A stretch of 64,000 bases of DNA, from NCBI GenBank assembly GCA_028714875.1, contig JAQTLN010000008.1:90849-154848 (forward strand), given 5' to 3'. Positions 29,866 through 39,134 of this stretch are shown one piece after another; position 1 is the stretch's first letter, and each line of letters opens with the position of its first letter. A program made the position numbers and the translations under genes. Source of the stretch: Gallionellaceae bacterium. GTDB lineage: Bacteria; Pseudomonadota; Gammaproteobacteria; Burkholderiales; Thiobacillaceae. The notes under the pieces were generated by a model. That model was given only the letters and a program-made list of their open reading frames with translations. It ran no database searches and was not told the DNA's origin.

Positions 29866-31464
29866 CTAATTTAATGTTTTTCCGACGCTCTCCCGCGCGC
29901 TTGAAGCCGTTTCACCCACCCGGTAGCCCAAAGTGTCGGTGGCCCATTCCACCAGTGCGTCCTGCGCGCGGCCGGCGGCGCCGGCGTTGCGATGGTTGAT
30001 CAGGAACACGACGACGCGGCGATGCCCATTCGGGGTGCGTGCGTAGCCGGCCAGGTTACGCACGCCATTGAGGCTGCCGCTCTTCAGCCAGGCCTGGCCT
30101 TGAGCCGCGGAATCGTTGAGGCGATTTTTTTGCGTGCCTTCCAGCCCCACCGCCGGCAGGGAGGCCGCGAACTCGAACCAGGCCGGTTGCAGGGTGGCCC
30201 AGCGCAGCAATTTGGCCAGCGAGGCCGCCGAGATGCGCTCGATGCGGGAAAGGCCGGCGCCGTTTTCCAGCACCAGCTTGCTGCATTCGAGGTCGCGCTC
30301 CGCCAGCCAGGCGCGTAGCGCGCGCGTGCCCTTGTCCCAGGTGGCGGGCGCGCCGAATCGGGCGGCGCCGAGATTGAGCAGCAGCATCTTGGCCATGACG
30401 TTGTTGCTGAACTTGTTGGTGTCGCGCACCAGTTGCGCGACCGGCTGCGAATCGAATTCCAGCAACGGCCGCGCCGTGGCCGGTGTCTGGCCGCTCACCA
30501 CGCCGCCACTGAGTTGGCCACCCAGCTCGTTCCAGAGGCGGCTGAACCAGGCCGCCGTGGTGGCGTCCGGCGGCAGCAGGTTGAGGCTGATGCTCTGATC
30601 GCCGCAAGCGGTGGGATAACGGCCGGCCAACAGCACCTCCGGTCCGGAAAATGCGCCCGAGTCGCAATCCGCGTCGGAGGCACACCGCCGATGCGCTCCT
30701 GTAGCGCCGGCATCCTTGCCGGCGTCTTTTACCCCCGCCGGCAAGGATGCCGTCGCTACCAGTTCGCGCAGGCCATCACAGGCGCCGTCGCCAGGCGTCA
30801 ACTGGTTGACGAGCGTGGGGGCGTCGAGCGGCGGGTCGAAGCGCGTGCCGACCTTGGCGCCGTCACTCGCCAGTCGCAAGGACACGGTATTGAAGTTGAC
30901 CAGCAGGGCGGCGGGCGGGGCGTTGTAGGGCCGCAGCGGCGCCTGGTCGAAGGCGGCTGGGTCGATCGGGTCGAGGCGGTAGTAATCACCGTCGAGCAGC
31001 ACCCCGCCGCGTATCTCGCGCACCCCGCGCGCGCGGATTTCCCTGAGCAACAGCCAGAAGCGTTCGACAGTCAGAGACGGGTCGCCGCCACCCTGCAAGA
31101 CCAGGCGGCCGTCGAGGATGCCGTCCTTGAGCGTGCCATCCAGAAAGACGCGGGTTTTGAAGGTGTGAGCGGGGCCGAAACTGTCGAGCGTGGCCAGGGT
31201 GGTGACCAGTTTCATCACCGAGGCGGGATTCAGCGAACGCGCGCCGCCATGCATCAGTATGGGTTCGGGGGAATCGAGGTCGTGGACCACGATGGCCACG
31301 TTGCTGTCGGGAATGCCGGCCTGTTTCAGCGCCAGGGCGACGGAGGGCGGCAGGGCGGCATGGGCGTCGGCCGCCAGGAAAAAGAGAATCGCGGCGGCAA
31401 ACCGTAGGCTGGGCAAAGCGAAGCGTGCCCAACCTACACTCGCATCAACGCTCCACAAGGTCAT
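29866..31464 (-). CDS. dacB: D-alanyl-D-alanine carboxypeptidase/endopeptidase (PBP4), with repeat-derived segments
   Basis: 532 residues, peptidase family S13. Catalytic motifs are SVMK (82-85), SNN in [11 protein letters not shown] and KSG in WLKSGSLNG. It trims and cleaves peptidoglycan crosslinks in the periplasm. Two stretches come from palindromic repeats: residues about 10-21 ([12 protein letters not shown]), just before the hydrophobic signal core [14 protein letters not shown], and residues about 235-255, a Lys/Ala/Gly-rich insertion from a TGTAGCGCCGGC element. The ATG at 31464 overlaps the upstream epimerase gene by 20 bases; a TTG within the first repeat could be the original or an alternative start. 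All catalytic motifs remain. Confidence 0.9.
   Translation of the reverse strand: MTLWSVDASVGWARFALPSLRFAAAILFFLAADAHAALPPSVALALKQAGIPDSNVAIVVHDLDSPEPILMHGGARSLNPASVMKLVTTLATLDSFGPAHTFKTRVFLDGTLKDGILDGRLVLQGGGDPSLTVERFWLLLREIRARGVREIRGGVLLDGDYYRLDPIDPAAFDQAPLRPYNAPPAALLVNFNTVSLRLASDGAKVGTRFDPPLDAPTLVNQLTPGDGACDGLRELVATASLPAGVKDAGKDAGATGAHRRCASDADCDSGAFSGPEVLLAGRYPTACGDQSISLNLLPPDATTAAWFSRLWNELGGQLSGGVVSGQTPATARPLLEFDSQPVAQLVRDTNKFSNNVMAKMLLLNLGAARFGAPATWDKGTRALRAWLAERDLECSKLVLENGAGLSRIERISAASLAKLLRWATLQPAWFEFAASLPAVGLEGTQKNRLNDSAAQGQAWLKSGSLNGVRNLAGYARTPNGHRRVVVFLINHRNAGAAGRAQDALVEWATDTLGYRVGETASSARESVGKTLN
30700..30759. repeat. TGTAGCGCCGGC-family repeat inside dacB
   Basis: TGTAGCGCCGGCATCCTTGC at the left and GCAAGGATGCCGTCGCTAC at the right, read in frame through dacB without a stop. 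Same family as 5001-5072 and 20122-20194. Confidence 0.88.
31404..31437. repeat. GTAGGTTGGGC-family repeat in the dacB signal-peptide region
   Basis: GTAGGCTGGGCAAAGCGAAG followed by CGTGCCCAACCTAC, the same family as 11098-11129. It encodes the residues just before the hydrophobic core of the DacB signal peptide. Confidence 0.85.
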
Positions 31465-32479
31465 TCACATACCAGTCCATCGCCTCCAGCAATCCTTCCT
31501 TGATGCGATGGCTGGGTTCATAGCCGAGCAGGGTCTTCGCCTTGGTGATGTCGGCGAGTGAATGGCGCACGTCGCCGGCGCGGAACTCGCGATAGCTGGG
31601 TTTGAAGTCTTTCAGGTGCGGGAAGCGCGGCTCCAGGGTGGAGCGGATGGCCTCGAACAAGTCGTTCAGCGTGGTGCGATCGCCCACCGCGACGTTGTAG
31701 ACCTGATTCGCCGCGTCCGGATGCTCTGCGGTGGCGGCCAGCAGGTTGGCCTGCACGGTGTTGGCGATGTAGCAGAAGTCGCGGCTGGTCTCGCCGTCGC
31801 CGTTGATGAATACCGGCTCGTTGTTGACCATCGCCGCCGTCCATTTCGGCACCACGGCGGCATAGGCGCCCTCCGGGTCCTGGTGGGCGCCGAAGATGTT
31901 GAAGTAGCGCAGGCCTATTGCTTTGAAGCCATAGGCGCGGGCGAACACCTCGGCGTATTGCTCGTTGACCAGCTTGGTCACCGCATAGGGCGACAAGGGC
32001 TTGCCGATCACGTCCTCGACCTTGGGCAGGCCGGGATGGTCACCGTAGGTGGAACTGGACGCCGCATAGACGAAACGCGCCACACCGGCGTCGCGCGCCG
32101 CCACCAGCATGTTGAGGAAGCCGTCGATGTTGGCGCCGTTGGTGGTGATGGGGTCTTCCAGCGAACGCGGCACCGAACCGAGGGCGGCTTGATGCAGCAC
32201 GTAATCGACCCCCTTGCAGGCTTCGTGGCAATCCATCTGGACGCGAATATCGCCCTCGTTGAACTTGAAGCGCGCCCACTGTTCCGGGGTCACCGCATCA
32301 AAAATCTGCTTCAGGTTATGGCGATGCCCGGTGGCGAAGTTGTCCAGGCCGACCACGTTCTGGTCGAGCTTGAGCAGCGTTTCCAGCAGGTTGCAGCCGA
32401 TGAAGCCGGCGACGCCGGTGATCAACCAGGTTTTCGGGGCGGCGGGCAGGTTGGCGCGGAGTTGTTCGTAGACGGTCAT
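31445..32479 (-). CDS. tviC: UDP-N-acetylglucosamine 4-epimerase (WbpP/TviC-like)
   Basis: 344 residues, an extended short-chain dehydrogenase. The NAD motif is [15 protein letters not shown], with [16 protein letters not shown], a catalytic Tyr-x3-Lys in [11 protein letters not shown], and [21 protein letters not shown]. Length and motifs match WbpP and TviC, which interconvert UDP-GlcNAc and UDP-GalNAc (or their uronic acids) for surface polysaccharide. Its partner dehydrogenase gene is at 33272-34555, and the MntA-HepT pair sits between the two. The start overlaps the hepT stop by four bases, so it depends on translation of the toxin gene region. Confidence 0.9.
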   Translation of the reverse strand: MTVYEQLRANLPAAPKTWLITGVAGFIGCNLLETLLKLDQNVVGLDNFATGHRHNLKQIFDAVTPEQWARFKFNEGDIRVQMDCHEACKGVDYVLHQAALGSVPRSLEDPITTNGANIDGFLNMLVAARDAGVARFVYAASSSTYGDHPGLPKVEDVIGKPLSPYAVTKLVNEQYAEVFARAYGFKAIGLRYFNIFGAHQDPEGAYAAVVPKWTAAMVNNEPVFINGDGETSRDFCYIANTVQANLLAATAEHPDAANQVYNVAVGDRTTLNDLFEAIRSTLEPRFPHLKDFKPSYREFRAGDVRHSLADITKAKTLLGYEPSHRIKEGLLEAMDWYVNDLVER

Positions 32480-32892
32480 AACGAGTCAAGTTTCATGATG
32501 GCTGCCGCGAATGCCCGGAAATCATCAAGGCTATGGCGACAGATGCCATGCACGATATGCCAGTTGATGGCACCGTAATCGTGAACGGCAAGATTTCGGA
32601 ATCCCACGGCTTTCTTGAGTTGGCGAGCCAGATCGTGTGGGATGAGGTCCGCTTCGGCGAGGGCGTCGAACGCTTGTCCCATCGTATCGGGTGCGGGGAT
32701 TTCTCGGCTGGCGATCAGGTGGGTGGCGAGATCAACGGCAAGTTGCACGGCACGGGTGAGATTCAGCGACACGATGTCCTGGGCATCGAGGTCAGTCGCG
32801 AGCGTCTCGGCGTCTACGGGGCACTTGAGGGCAATCCGCCGCAGGCAACGACGCAAGGATTCGAGCTTTTCCTCGATCAGGCGCCGATCCAC
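32476..32892 (-). CDS. hepT: HEPN-family toxin HepT (DUF86)
   Basis: 138 residues, all helical. The HEPN ribonuclease motif R-x4-H-x-Y is complete: RNLAVHDY (Arg99, His104, Tyr106). HepT-type toxins cut RNA and are silenced by AMPylation of the motif tyrosine by the MntA nucleotidyltransferase. The antitoxin gene lies immediately upstream, overlapping by 16 bases, and the stop overlaps the tviC start by four. The motif looks intact, so the toxin should be active when unmodified. Confidence 0.9.
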   Translation of the reverse strand: MDRRLIEEKLESLRRCLRRIALKCPVDAETLATDLDAQDIVSLNLTRAVQLAVDLATHLIASREIPAPDTMGQAFDALAEADLIPHDLARQLKKAVGFRNLAVHDYGAINWHIVHGICRHSLDDFRAFAAAIMKLDSL

Positions 32893-33266
32893 GCGCGCCT
32901 CCTTGCCGCCAGAATGCGGCTGCGATAGGGCGCGAAGTCGGCCATGTCGAACAAATGTTTGCTCAGGAGCCGGGCGTATTGCGCATCGCTGCCGAGTAGG
33001 CGGCGGCCGTGCCGGAGAATTTGCCCCAGCAACGGCTCGCCCACCGTGGCAAGATCAATCAGGTCGACGGGCCTGCCCAGTGCTTCCGCGAGATCCGCAA
33101 TCAGCACCGTGCTTTCCAGGGAGCCAAGCGGCGTCGCCGCCGCCACTGCCAGGTCCAGATCGCTTTCCGGCCGGGCCGTGTCGGTGGCCAGGGAACCGAA
33201 CAGGATGGCTTGATGAATGCGCGGATGGCGAGCCAACGTCGCGATAATCAAGTCGACCGTAAGCAT
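32877..33266 (-). CDS. mntA: MntA-family nucleotidyltransferase antitoxin
   Basis: 129 residues. The minimal nucleotidyltransferase motif GS-x10-DxD is exact: Gly24-Ser25 and Asp36/Asp38 in ILFGSLATDTARPESDLDLA. Homologous MntA proteins transfer AMP onto HepT to neutralise it. It starts five bases after the stop of the UDP-sugar dehydrogenase gene and overlaps hepT, so it has no room for its own promoter in the gap and is probably expressed with the sugar-nucleotide operon. Confidence 0.88.
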   Translation of the reverse strand: MLTVDLIIATLARHPRIHQAILFGSLATDTARPESDLDLAVAAATPLGSLESTVLIADLAEALGRPVDLIDLATVGEPLLGQILRHGRRLLGSDAQYARLLSKHLFDMADFAPYRSRILAARRRAWIGA

Positions 33267-33271
33267 CGGCC

Positions 33272-34555
33272 TTACAGCCTCCAGAGCTTGAACCCGGCCG
33301 CTTTCACCGCTTCCTGGTCATAAGCGGATTTCACATCGGTGAAGACGCCGCCTTTCTTCAGTTTGGCGGTGATCTCGGCCAGGCTCATGGCCAGGTATTC
33401 CTGGTGCGAGACGGCGGCGACGATGGCTTCGGCGTCGTTCGGCAGCTTGTCCCAGGGGGTCAGGCTGATGCCGTATTCGTGTTCGGCCTCGGACGATTCA
33501 GCAATGGGGTCGTGCACCGACACGTCACAGCCAAAGGATTGCAGTTCCTTGACCAGATCGGCGACCTTGGAATTGCGCAGGTCGGGGCAGTTTTCCTTGA
33601 AGGTGAGGCCGAGGACGATGACCTTGGCGCCTTTCACCGCGCAGCCGTTGTTGATCATGCCCTTGACGGTCTGCTGCGCCACATAGGCGGCCATGCCGTC
33701 GTTGATGCGACGGCCGGCGAGGATGACTTGCGGGTGGTAGCCCAGCATGTCGGCCTTGTGGGTGAGGTAATAGGGGTCGACGCCGATGCAGTGGCCGCCG
33801 ACCAAGCCGGGACGGAAGGGCAGGAAGTTCCACTTGGTGCCGGCGGCTTGCAGCACTTCCAGGGTGTCGATGCCGAGACGGTCGAAAATCAGGGCGAGTT
33901 CGTTCATCAGGGCGATATTGAGGTCGCGCTGGGTGTTTTCGATGACCTTGGCGGCTTCAGCCACTTTGATGGAGCTGGCGCGGTGGACGCCGGCGGTGAT
34001 GACCGAGGCGTACAACTCGGCGACGGCTTCCGAGGTGGGGCCGTCGTCACCGGAGACGACTTTCACGATCTTGGTGATGGTGCGTTCCTTGTCGCCGGGG
34101 TTGACCCGCTCGGGCGAGTAGCCGACGTGGAAGTCTTCCTTCCACTTCATGCCGGAATGCTTTTCCAGGAGGGGAATGCACACTTCCTCGGTGGCGCCGG
34201 GGTAGACGGTGGATTCATAGACCACCGTGGCGCCCTTCTTCATGTGCTTGCCAACCGTGGTGGAGGAGCCGACCAGGGGCGAGAAATCGGGGATGTGGGC
34301 CGCGTCGACCGGGGTGGGCACGGCGATGATGATGAAGTCGGCGCGACTGATCGTGGCGGGGTCGGTGCTGACCGAGAGGCGGGTCGCCGCTTTCAGGTCC
34401 GCCGTGCTGACTTCGCCGGTGGGATCGCAGTAGTTCTTGTAATGCGTGATCTTGGCTTCCGAGAGATCAAAGCCGATGGTTTCGAATTTCTTGCCGAATT
34501 CAACCGCAAGGGGCAGGCCGACATAGCCCAGGCCAACTACCGCGACGATGCTCAT
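33272..34555 (-). CDS. tviB: UDP-N-acetylglucosamine/galactosamine 6-dehydrogenase (TviB/WbpO-like)
   Basis: 427 residues of the UDP-glucose/GDP-mannose dehydrogenase superfamily. The N-terminal NAD motif is VAVVGLGYVGLPLA, followed by IIIAVPTPVD, YESTVYPGATEEVCIP and YSPERVNPGDKERTI. The catalytic Cys is in FRPGLVGGHCIGVDPYYL, and the C-terminal domain carries VLGLTFKENCPDLRNSK. It oxidises C6 of a UDP-HexNAc to the uronic acid, a precursor of Vi-type or O-antigen polysaccharide. It is the first gene of the run tviB-mntA-hepT-tviC-dacB. Polymer genes are not in the window. Confidence 0.92.
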   Translation of the reverse strand: MSIVAVVGLGYVGLPLAVEFGKKFETIGFDLSEAKITHYKNYCDPTGEVSTADLKAATRLSVSTDPATISRADFIIIAVPTPVDAAHIPDFSPLVGSSTTVGKHMKKGATVVYESTVYPGATEEVCIPLLEKHSGMKWKEDFHVGYSPERVNPGDKERTITKIVKVVSGDDGPTSEAVAELYASVITAGVHRASSIKVAEAAKVIENTQRDLNIALMNELALIFDRLGIDTLEVLQAAGTKWNFLPFRPGLVGGHCIGVDPYYLTHKADMLGYHPQVILAGRRINDGMAAYVAQQTVKGMINNGCAVKGAKVIVLGLTFKENCPDLRNSKVADLVKELQSFGCDVSVHDPIAESSEAEHEYGISLTPWDKLPNDAEAIVAAVSHQEYLAMSLAEITAKLKKGGVFTDVKSAYDQEAVKAAGFKLWRL

Positions 34556-34643
34556 GACGACTCCTGAGAAATTAACCCGCGCATTCTAACGGGCATGGCG
34601 GAACGGCCACCACGCAAGATGAGAGTATCAGGCCATGCCCGTC

Positions 34644-34737
34644 CCTCACCCCCAACCCCTCCAGCCTAGCCTCCGGCAACTGCCGCTCGATGTTCCCCTC
34701 CCCCCCATGGGGGAGGGGCTAGGGGTGAGGGAGGGAG
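34644..34737. repeat. CCCTCACCCC inverted repeat pair
   Basis: CCCTCACCCCCAACCCCTCC near the left and GGGGCTAGGGGTGAGGGAGGG at the right, plus an inner CCCCTCCCCCCCATGGGGGA palindrome. It lies in the 265-bp divergent gap between tviB and the protease gene; the rest of that gap shows nothing else clear. Confidence 0.75.
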
Positions 34738-34820
34738 AGGGGAGCGTCGAGAGCCGCTCCGCGGCTTTCGCGTTAATGGCGATTGTGCGTGGCATCATGC
34801 CGACATGGAGGACACCCCCG

Positions 34821-35591
34821 ATGATTCATTCGAATATTCCGCGCCTGCTCGCGGTGCTTTGTCTTTTTCTCGCCGCCGTTGCCCAGGCCGGCATCGTCGA
34901 GTTGTTGCCGCGTATCAAGCCGGCCATCGTCGGCGTGGGGAGCCAACACCCCTTGCGCAGCCCGCGTACCCGTATGAGCGGCACGGGGTTCGTGGTGGCG
35001 GATGGCCACTATGTGGTGACCAACGCGCATGTGCCGCCCACGCTGCTGGAAACGGAGAAGGGCGAGACCCTGGCCGTGCTGCTGCATACCCCCGGCGGCA
35101 TGGAAGCGCGCCGCGCCGAAAAGGTGCGGAGCGATCTGGAGCATGATCTGGTGCTCCTCAAAATCGAGGGTGATCCCTTGCCCGCCCTGAAGCTGGGCAA
35201 TTCCGATCAGGCGAAGGAGGGGCAGCAGTTCTATTTCACCGGCTATCCGATCGGCGCCGTGCTCGGCCTGCATCCAGCCACCCACCGCGCCGGCCTCGCC
35301 GCCGTGGCGCCGATCTACAGCCAGGTCGCTTCGATACGAAGCCTCACCCCCCGGCTGATCCGCCAAGCGGAAAATCAGTTCATGATTTTTCAGCTCGACG
35401 CCACCGCTTACCCCGGCAACAGTGGCAGCCCCATGTACGACGCGGAAAGTGGCGAAGTCATCGCGGTCATCAACGCCGTGTTCGTCAAGGGCAGCAAGGA
35501 AAGTGTGCTCAAGGACCCCAGCGGCATCAGCTACGCGATTCCGGTGAACTATGTGCGCGAACTGCTGGAAAGCGCGGGGTTGCGACCTTGA
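34821..35591 (+). CDS. Secreted trypsin-like serine protease
   Basis: 256 residues from the ATG at 34821, with GGAGG nine bases upstream. A signal peptide (LLAVLCLFLAAVAQA) precedes a chymotrypsin-fold domain with the triad His in YVVTNAHVPP, Asp in DLEHDLVLLKI and Ser in TAYPGNSGSPMYD. It resembles the protease half of DegP/HtrA but has no PDZ domain. Likely periplasmic; the substrate is unknown. Its stop overlaps the start of the next gene by one base (TGATG). Confidence 0.88.
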   Translation: MIHSNIPRLLAVLCLFLAAVAQAGIVELLPRIKPAIVGVGSQHPLRSPRTRMSGTGFVVADGHYVVTNAHVPPTLLETEKGETLAVLLHTPGGMEARRAEKVRSDLEHDLVLLKIEGDPLPALKLGNSDQAKEGQQFYFTGYPIGAVLGLHPATHRAGLAAVAPIYSQVASIRSLTPRLIRQAENQFMIFQLDATAYPGNSGSPMYDAESGEVIAVINAVFVKGSKESVLKDPSGISYAIPVNYVRELLESAGLRP

Positions 35592-36037
35592 TGCCCTTGC
35601 CTTTGGTGGTTGAGACGCGGGCGTCGGCAACGGCCAAAGGGCTGCTGCTCGCCGCGCATCTTGCCGCTCTGGTCGCCTTGCTCCTCGCCTCGCTGCCGAC
35701 GGCGTTGCATCTGGGGGGCGGCGCGCTGCTGGGCGCCAGCCTCTGGATGGCCTGGAAGCGGCCTGTCGTCACACGCCTGCGCGGCAAGGCCGATGGGCAA
35801 CTGGAAATCTGGCGTGAGGCGGCCTGGTGGCCGGTGCAACTACGGCCCGACAGCGTGGCGCTGGCGTGGCTAATCGTGTTGCGCTGGCGCGAAGGGAAGA
35901 AAAACCACAGCCTTGCGCTGCCGCTCGACGCCCTGCCCGGCGACGAGCAGCGGCGCCTGCGTGTGTGGTTGCGCTGGAAAGCGGTGCCGGGCGCGACACC
36001 AGTCGCTAGTGGTCTGCTTCCGAAATGGCGTGACTGA
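35591..36037 (+). CDS. YgfX-like small membrane protein, C-terminus formed by a MITE
   Basis: 148 residues. Two adjacent hydrophobic segments (about 16-57) precede a soluble tail with GQLEIWREAAWWPVQLRPDS, SLALPLDALPGDEQRRLRVWLRW. This layout and the final L-R-x-W-L-R-W pattern fit the YgfX/CptA family (PF07254), linked to cell-shape toxicity and to the SdhE/YgfY flavinylation factor in enterobacteria. No sdhE gene is adjacent. The last ten or so residues (SGLLPKWRD) and the stop are encoded by the MITE at 36006-36171, so the native C-terminus was replaced just after the conserved region. The family call is moderate. Confidence 0.6.
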   Translation: MPLPLVVETRASATAKGLLLAAHLAALVALLLASLPTALHLGGGALLGASLWMAWKRPVVTRLRGKADGQLEIWREAAWWPVQLRPDSVALAWLIVLRWREGKKNHSLALPLDALPGDEQRRLRVWLRWKAVPGATPVASGLLPKWRD

Positions 36038-36171
36038 TGAAACGGATGGATTTTTTCGCGGGGCAAGGCGCGAGGAGGCGCCATAGCCCGGACTATGACA
36101 ACGACGAGCAACGCCGCCACGCGGAAAAAGGCGCCGTTTCATGTTGCGCTATGTCGGAAGCAGACCACTAG
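36006..36171. mobile_element. MITE copy 1, 166 bp, perfect 18-bp terminal inverted repeats
   Basis: Ends are CTAGTGGTCTGCTTCCGA and its exact reverse complement. The interior is non-coding and nearly identical to the copy at 39797-39962; only two differences were seen, both near the ends. CTAG or TA at the borders may be the target duplication, as in IS5- or IS630-type elements. No transposase is in the window. Confidence 0.88.
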
Positions 36172-36239
36172 GATGGGTTGAGCGGGAGCGCAAGCCATCA
36201 TCCTTTAGAATTCACCGATTCTGAAATTCGGAGTGCTCC

Positions 36240-36506
36240 ATGTCTTCGCAACAAATCAATCTGCTCTACTTCGGCCACCTTGTGGAAATGCTCGGCCGTG
36301 ACAGCGAATACCTGTTTCTGCCGCTGACAGTGAAGGACATCCGCTCGCTGATGAACCATCTGGCGCGGCGTGGCGAGCATTGGCTCACCATCTTCGGCAA
36401 CCCGCCGCCCAATCTCAAGATCACCATCAACAAGCAGTTCGCGGAAACCGACAGTCCGATCAAGGCCGGCGACGAAATCGCTTTCGTGGCCTTCAGCATG
36501 GCCTGA
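36240..36506 (+). CDS. MoaD/ThiS-like beta-grasp protein without C-terminal Gly-Gly
   Basis: 88 residues. Opening QINLLYFGHLVEMLGRDSEY, middle TVKDIRSLMNHLARRGEHW and ending AGDEIAFVAFSMA match the MoaD/ThiS ubiquitin-like fold. True sulfur carriers end in Gly-Gly, which is adenylated and thiocarboxylated; this protein ends FSMA, so it cannot work in that way. It may be a binding-only or regulatory relative. No moa or thi genes are nearby; lnt follows 20 bases later. An SD-like CGGAG precedes the ATG. Confidence 0.7.
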   Translation: MSSQQINLLYFGHLVEMLGRDSEYLFLPLTVKDIRSLMNHLARRGEHWLTIFGNPPPNLKITINKQFAETDSPIKAGDEIAFVAFSMA

Positions 36507-36526
36507 GCGGCGGGGAAAACCATTTA

Positions 36527-37996
36527 ATGAACTCCGTTCTGGGGGCGCCGCGCACCCTGCCGTTGGTCGCCATGCTCCTGGGCTCGGCCAGCGTGTTGGG
36601 CTTCGCGCCGTTTGTCTGGTTTCCGCTGCCGATCCTGAGTCTCGCGCTGCTCTTCAGCCTGCTACGCGACGCCAGCCCACGCCAGGCATTCACCACCGGC
36701 TGGAGTTACGGCCTGGGACTGTTTCTCGTGGGCGTGTCCTGGATCGATGTCAGCCTCTCCACCTATGGCGGGATGCCGGCCGCGCTGGCGGCGCTGGCTA
36801 CCCTCCTGTTCTGCGCCGCCATCGCTTTGTTTCCGGCATTCGGCCTTTGGCTGGCCGCGCGTCTGACCGGGCCGGGCTGGGTACGCATGGCGATTGCTCT
36901 GCCCGCCGGCTGGGCCTTGCTGGAATGGACGCGCGGCTGGCTGTTCACCGGGTTTCCCTGGCTGGCCCTGGGCTATTCGCAGGCGCCGCACAGCCCCTTG
37001 CTGGGCTATGCGCCGCTGTTCGGGGTCTATGGCGTCGGCCTGCTGGCCGCCCTCAGCGCGGGCGCGCTGGCGACCCCCAGGCTGCGCGCCCTGATGTTGC
37101 TCGCCGTGATCTGGCTGGGTGGCTGGGCGCTGAACGGCATCCAGTGGACCCGCCCCAGCGGTGAACCGATCAAGGTCGCCCTGGTGCAAGGCAACGTGGC
37201 CCAGGAAATGAAATTCCGACCCGAGAAGCTCCAGCAGACCCTGCTTGATTACGGTCGCGCGGTCCTGGCCAGTGACGCGCGATTGATTGTCCTGCCGGAA
37301 ACCGCGTTGCCGGTGCTGCGTTCGCAACTTTCGCCTGATTACCTGGCCATGCTCGGCGAGCATGCCCGCCACAACAATGGCGATGTGGTGCTGGGCGTGC
37401 CGGAAAGCGAGGGTGAGGAGCGCTATTTCAACAGCGTGATCAGTGTTGGGGCCGAGCCCGAAGGCCGTTACCGCAAGGCGCATCTGGTGCCCTTCGGTGA
37501 ATTTCTGCCGCCCGGCTTCGCCTGGGTATTGCGGGTACTGTCGATTCCCATGTCCGATTTCTCGCGCGGCGCGGCGGATCAGCCGCCGCTGGCCGCCGCC
37601 GGACAAAAGCTGGCGGTGAACATCTGCTACGAGGACGCTTTCGGCGAGGAGCGCATCGCCGCCGCGCGCGCTTCCACCCTGCTGGTCAACGTCAGCAACG
37701 ACGCCTGGTTCGGCGACAGTTTCGCGCCCAGGCAGCATCTACAGATCGGCGCCATGCGCTCACTGGAAGCCGGCCGCTGGCAGTTGCGCGCCAACAATAC
37801 CGGCTATACCGCGATCATCGACGAGCGCGGCCGGGTGCGTAACCTGCTCAACCCCTTCACCAGTGGCACCCTGGAAGACAAGGTGCAGGGCATGACCGGC
37901 GCCACGCCCTATCTGCGCTGGGGCAACTGGCCGACGCTGGGCGCGATCCTGCTGCTGCTGGGCCTGGCCTGGCGCTGGGGACGTCGTTATCCGTAG
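36527..37996 (+). CDS. lnt: Apolipoprotein N-acyltransferase
   Basis: 489 residues from the ATG at 36527. Multiple membrane helices (about 10-190) are followed by a periplasmic nitrilase-like domain with the Glu-Lys-Cys triad: [25 protein letters not shown] and [13 protein letters not shown]. Lnt adds the third acyl chain to the N-terminal Cys of lipoproteins in the inner membrane. Lipoprotein substrates in this window include ApbE and RlpA. The usual neighbour ybeX/corC is not seen. Confidence 0.95.
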   Translation: MNSVLGAPRTLPLVAMLLGSASVLGFAPFVWFPLPILSLALLFSLLRDASPRQAFTTGWSYGLGLFLVGVSWIDVSLSTYGGMPAALAALATLLFCAAIALFPAFGLWLAARLTGPGWVRMAIALPAGWALLEWTRGWLFTGFPWLALGYSQAPHSPLLGYAPLFGVYGVGLLAALSAGALATPRLRALMLLAVIWLGGWALNGIQWTRPSGEPIKVALVQGNVAQEMKFRPEKLQQTLLDYGRAVLASDARLIVLPETALPVLRSQLSPDYLAMLGEHARHNNGDVVLGVPESEGEERYFNSVISVGAEPEGRYRKAHLVPFGEFLPPGFAWVLRVLSIPMSDFSRGAADQPPLAAAGQKLAVNICYEDAFGEERIAAARASTLLVNVSNDAWFGDSFAPRQHLQIGAMRSLEAGRWQLRANNTGYTAIIDERGRVRNLLNPFTSGTLEDKVQGMTGATPYLRWGNWPTLGAILLLLGLAWRWGRRYP

Positions 37997-38037
37997 CGGC
38001 GGGCTCCCACGTTTTTTCTCAACTCACTATTCCATCC

Positions 38038-39096
38038 ATGACCCCTCCCATCCGACTCACCCAGTTCTCCCACGGCGGCGGCTGCGGCTGCAAGATCGCC
38101 CCCAACGTGCTGGAAAAAATCCTCGCCGGCACGCCCTTCGCCTCGCATGTGGCGGCGGCCTTCCCCGACTTGCTGGTGGGTATCGAGCATGGCGACGACG
38201 CCGCCGTGTACAAGCTGAACGAGCGCCAGGCGGTGGTGGCGACCACGGACTTCTTCATGCCCATCGTCGACGACCCCTTCGACTTCGGCCGCATCGCCGC
38301 CACCAATGCCTTGTCGGATGTCTATGCGATGGGCGGGAAACCGCTGTTCGCGCTCGCCATTGTCGGCATGCCGGTGGACAAGCTGGCGCATGAGGTGATC
38401 CGGGAAATCCTGGCGGGCGGCGAGGCGGTGGCGAAAGCCGCCGGCATCCCCATCGCCGGTGGCCATTCCATCGACGCGCCGGAACCCATCTACGGTCTGG
38501 TCGGCATCGGCGTGGTCGACCCGGCGCGGGTAAAGAAAAACAGCGGCGGCCAGGCCGGCGACGTGTTGATTCTGGGCAAGCCGCTGGGGGTGGGCATCTA
38601 CTCCGCCGCCCTCAAGAAAGGCGCGCTGAGCGACGCCGGCTATGCCGCGATGATCGCCGCCACCACCCAGCTCAACACGCCCGGCCCCGATCTCGCCGAA
38701 CTCGACGGCGTCCACGCCATGACCGATGTCACCGGCTTCGGCCTGCTTGGCCACGGCCTGGAACTGGCGCGCGGCTCAGGGCTCACTTCCCGCATCGAAT
38801 ATAGCCGCCTGCCGCTGCTGCCCGGTGTGCCCGAACTGGCTCAGGCCGGCCACACCACCGGCGCCAGCACCCGCAACTGGGCCAGCTATGGCGACGAAGT
38901 GGAACTGTCCGCGGCGTGTTCAGACTGGCAACGCGCCATCCTCAGCGACCCACAGACCAGCGGTGGCCTGCTGGTGTCCTGCGCGGCGGAATCGGTGGAC
39001 GCCGTGCTGGCGATATTCCAGCGGCACGGCTTCCCGCAAGCCTGCGTCATCGGCCGCCTGGAAGCGGGCGCGGCGAAAGCCGTGGTTGAAGCCTGA
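38038..39096 (+). CDS. selD: Selenide, water dikinase (cysteine form)
   Basis: 352 residues. The catalytic loop is HGGGCGCK with Cys16 (not selenocysteine) and Lys19. ATP-binding and family segments include [48 protein letters not shown] and [13 protein letters not shown]. It makes selenophosphate from selenide and ATP for selenoproteins and selenouridine tRNA. Neither selA/selB nor mnmH (selU) is in the window, so which use applies cannot be told. An unrecognised gene follows 38 bases later. Confidence 0.95.
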   Translation: MTPPIRLTQFSHGGGCGCKIAPNVLEKILAGTPFASHVAAAFPDLLVGIEHGDDAAVYKLNERQAVVATTDFFMPIVDDPFDFGRIAATNALSDVYAMGGKPLFALAIVGMPVDKLAHEVIREILAGGEAVAKAAGIPIAGGHSIDAPEPIYGLVGIGVVDPARVKKNSGGQAGDVLILGKPLGVGIYSAALKKGALSDAGYAAMIAATTQLNTPGPDLAELDGVHAMTDVTGFGLLGHGLELARGSGLTSRIEYSRLPLLPGVPELAQAGHTTGASTRNWASYGDEVELSAACSDWQRAILSDPQTSGGLLVSCAAESVDAVLAIFQRHGFPQACVIGRLEAGAAKAVVEA

Positions 39097-39134
39097 GCCT
39101 GGCGTTTGCCGCCGCCTTCGCCGACTGGCGGGCG

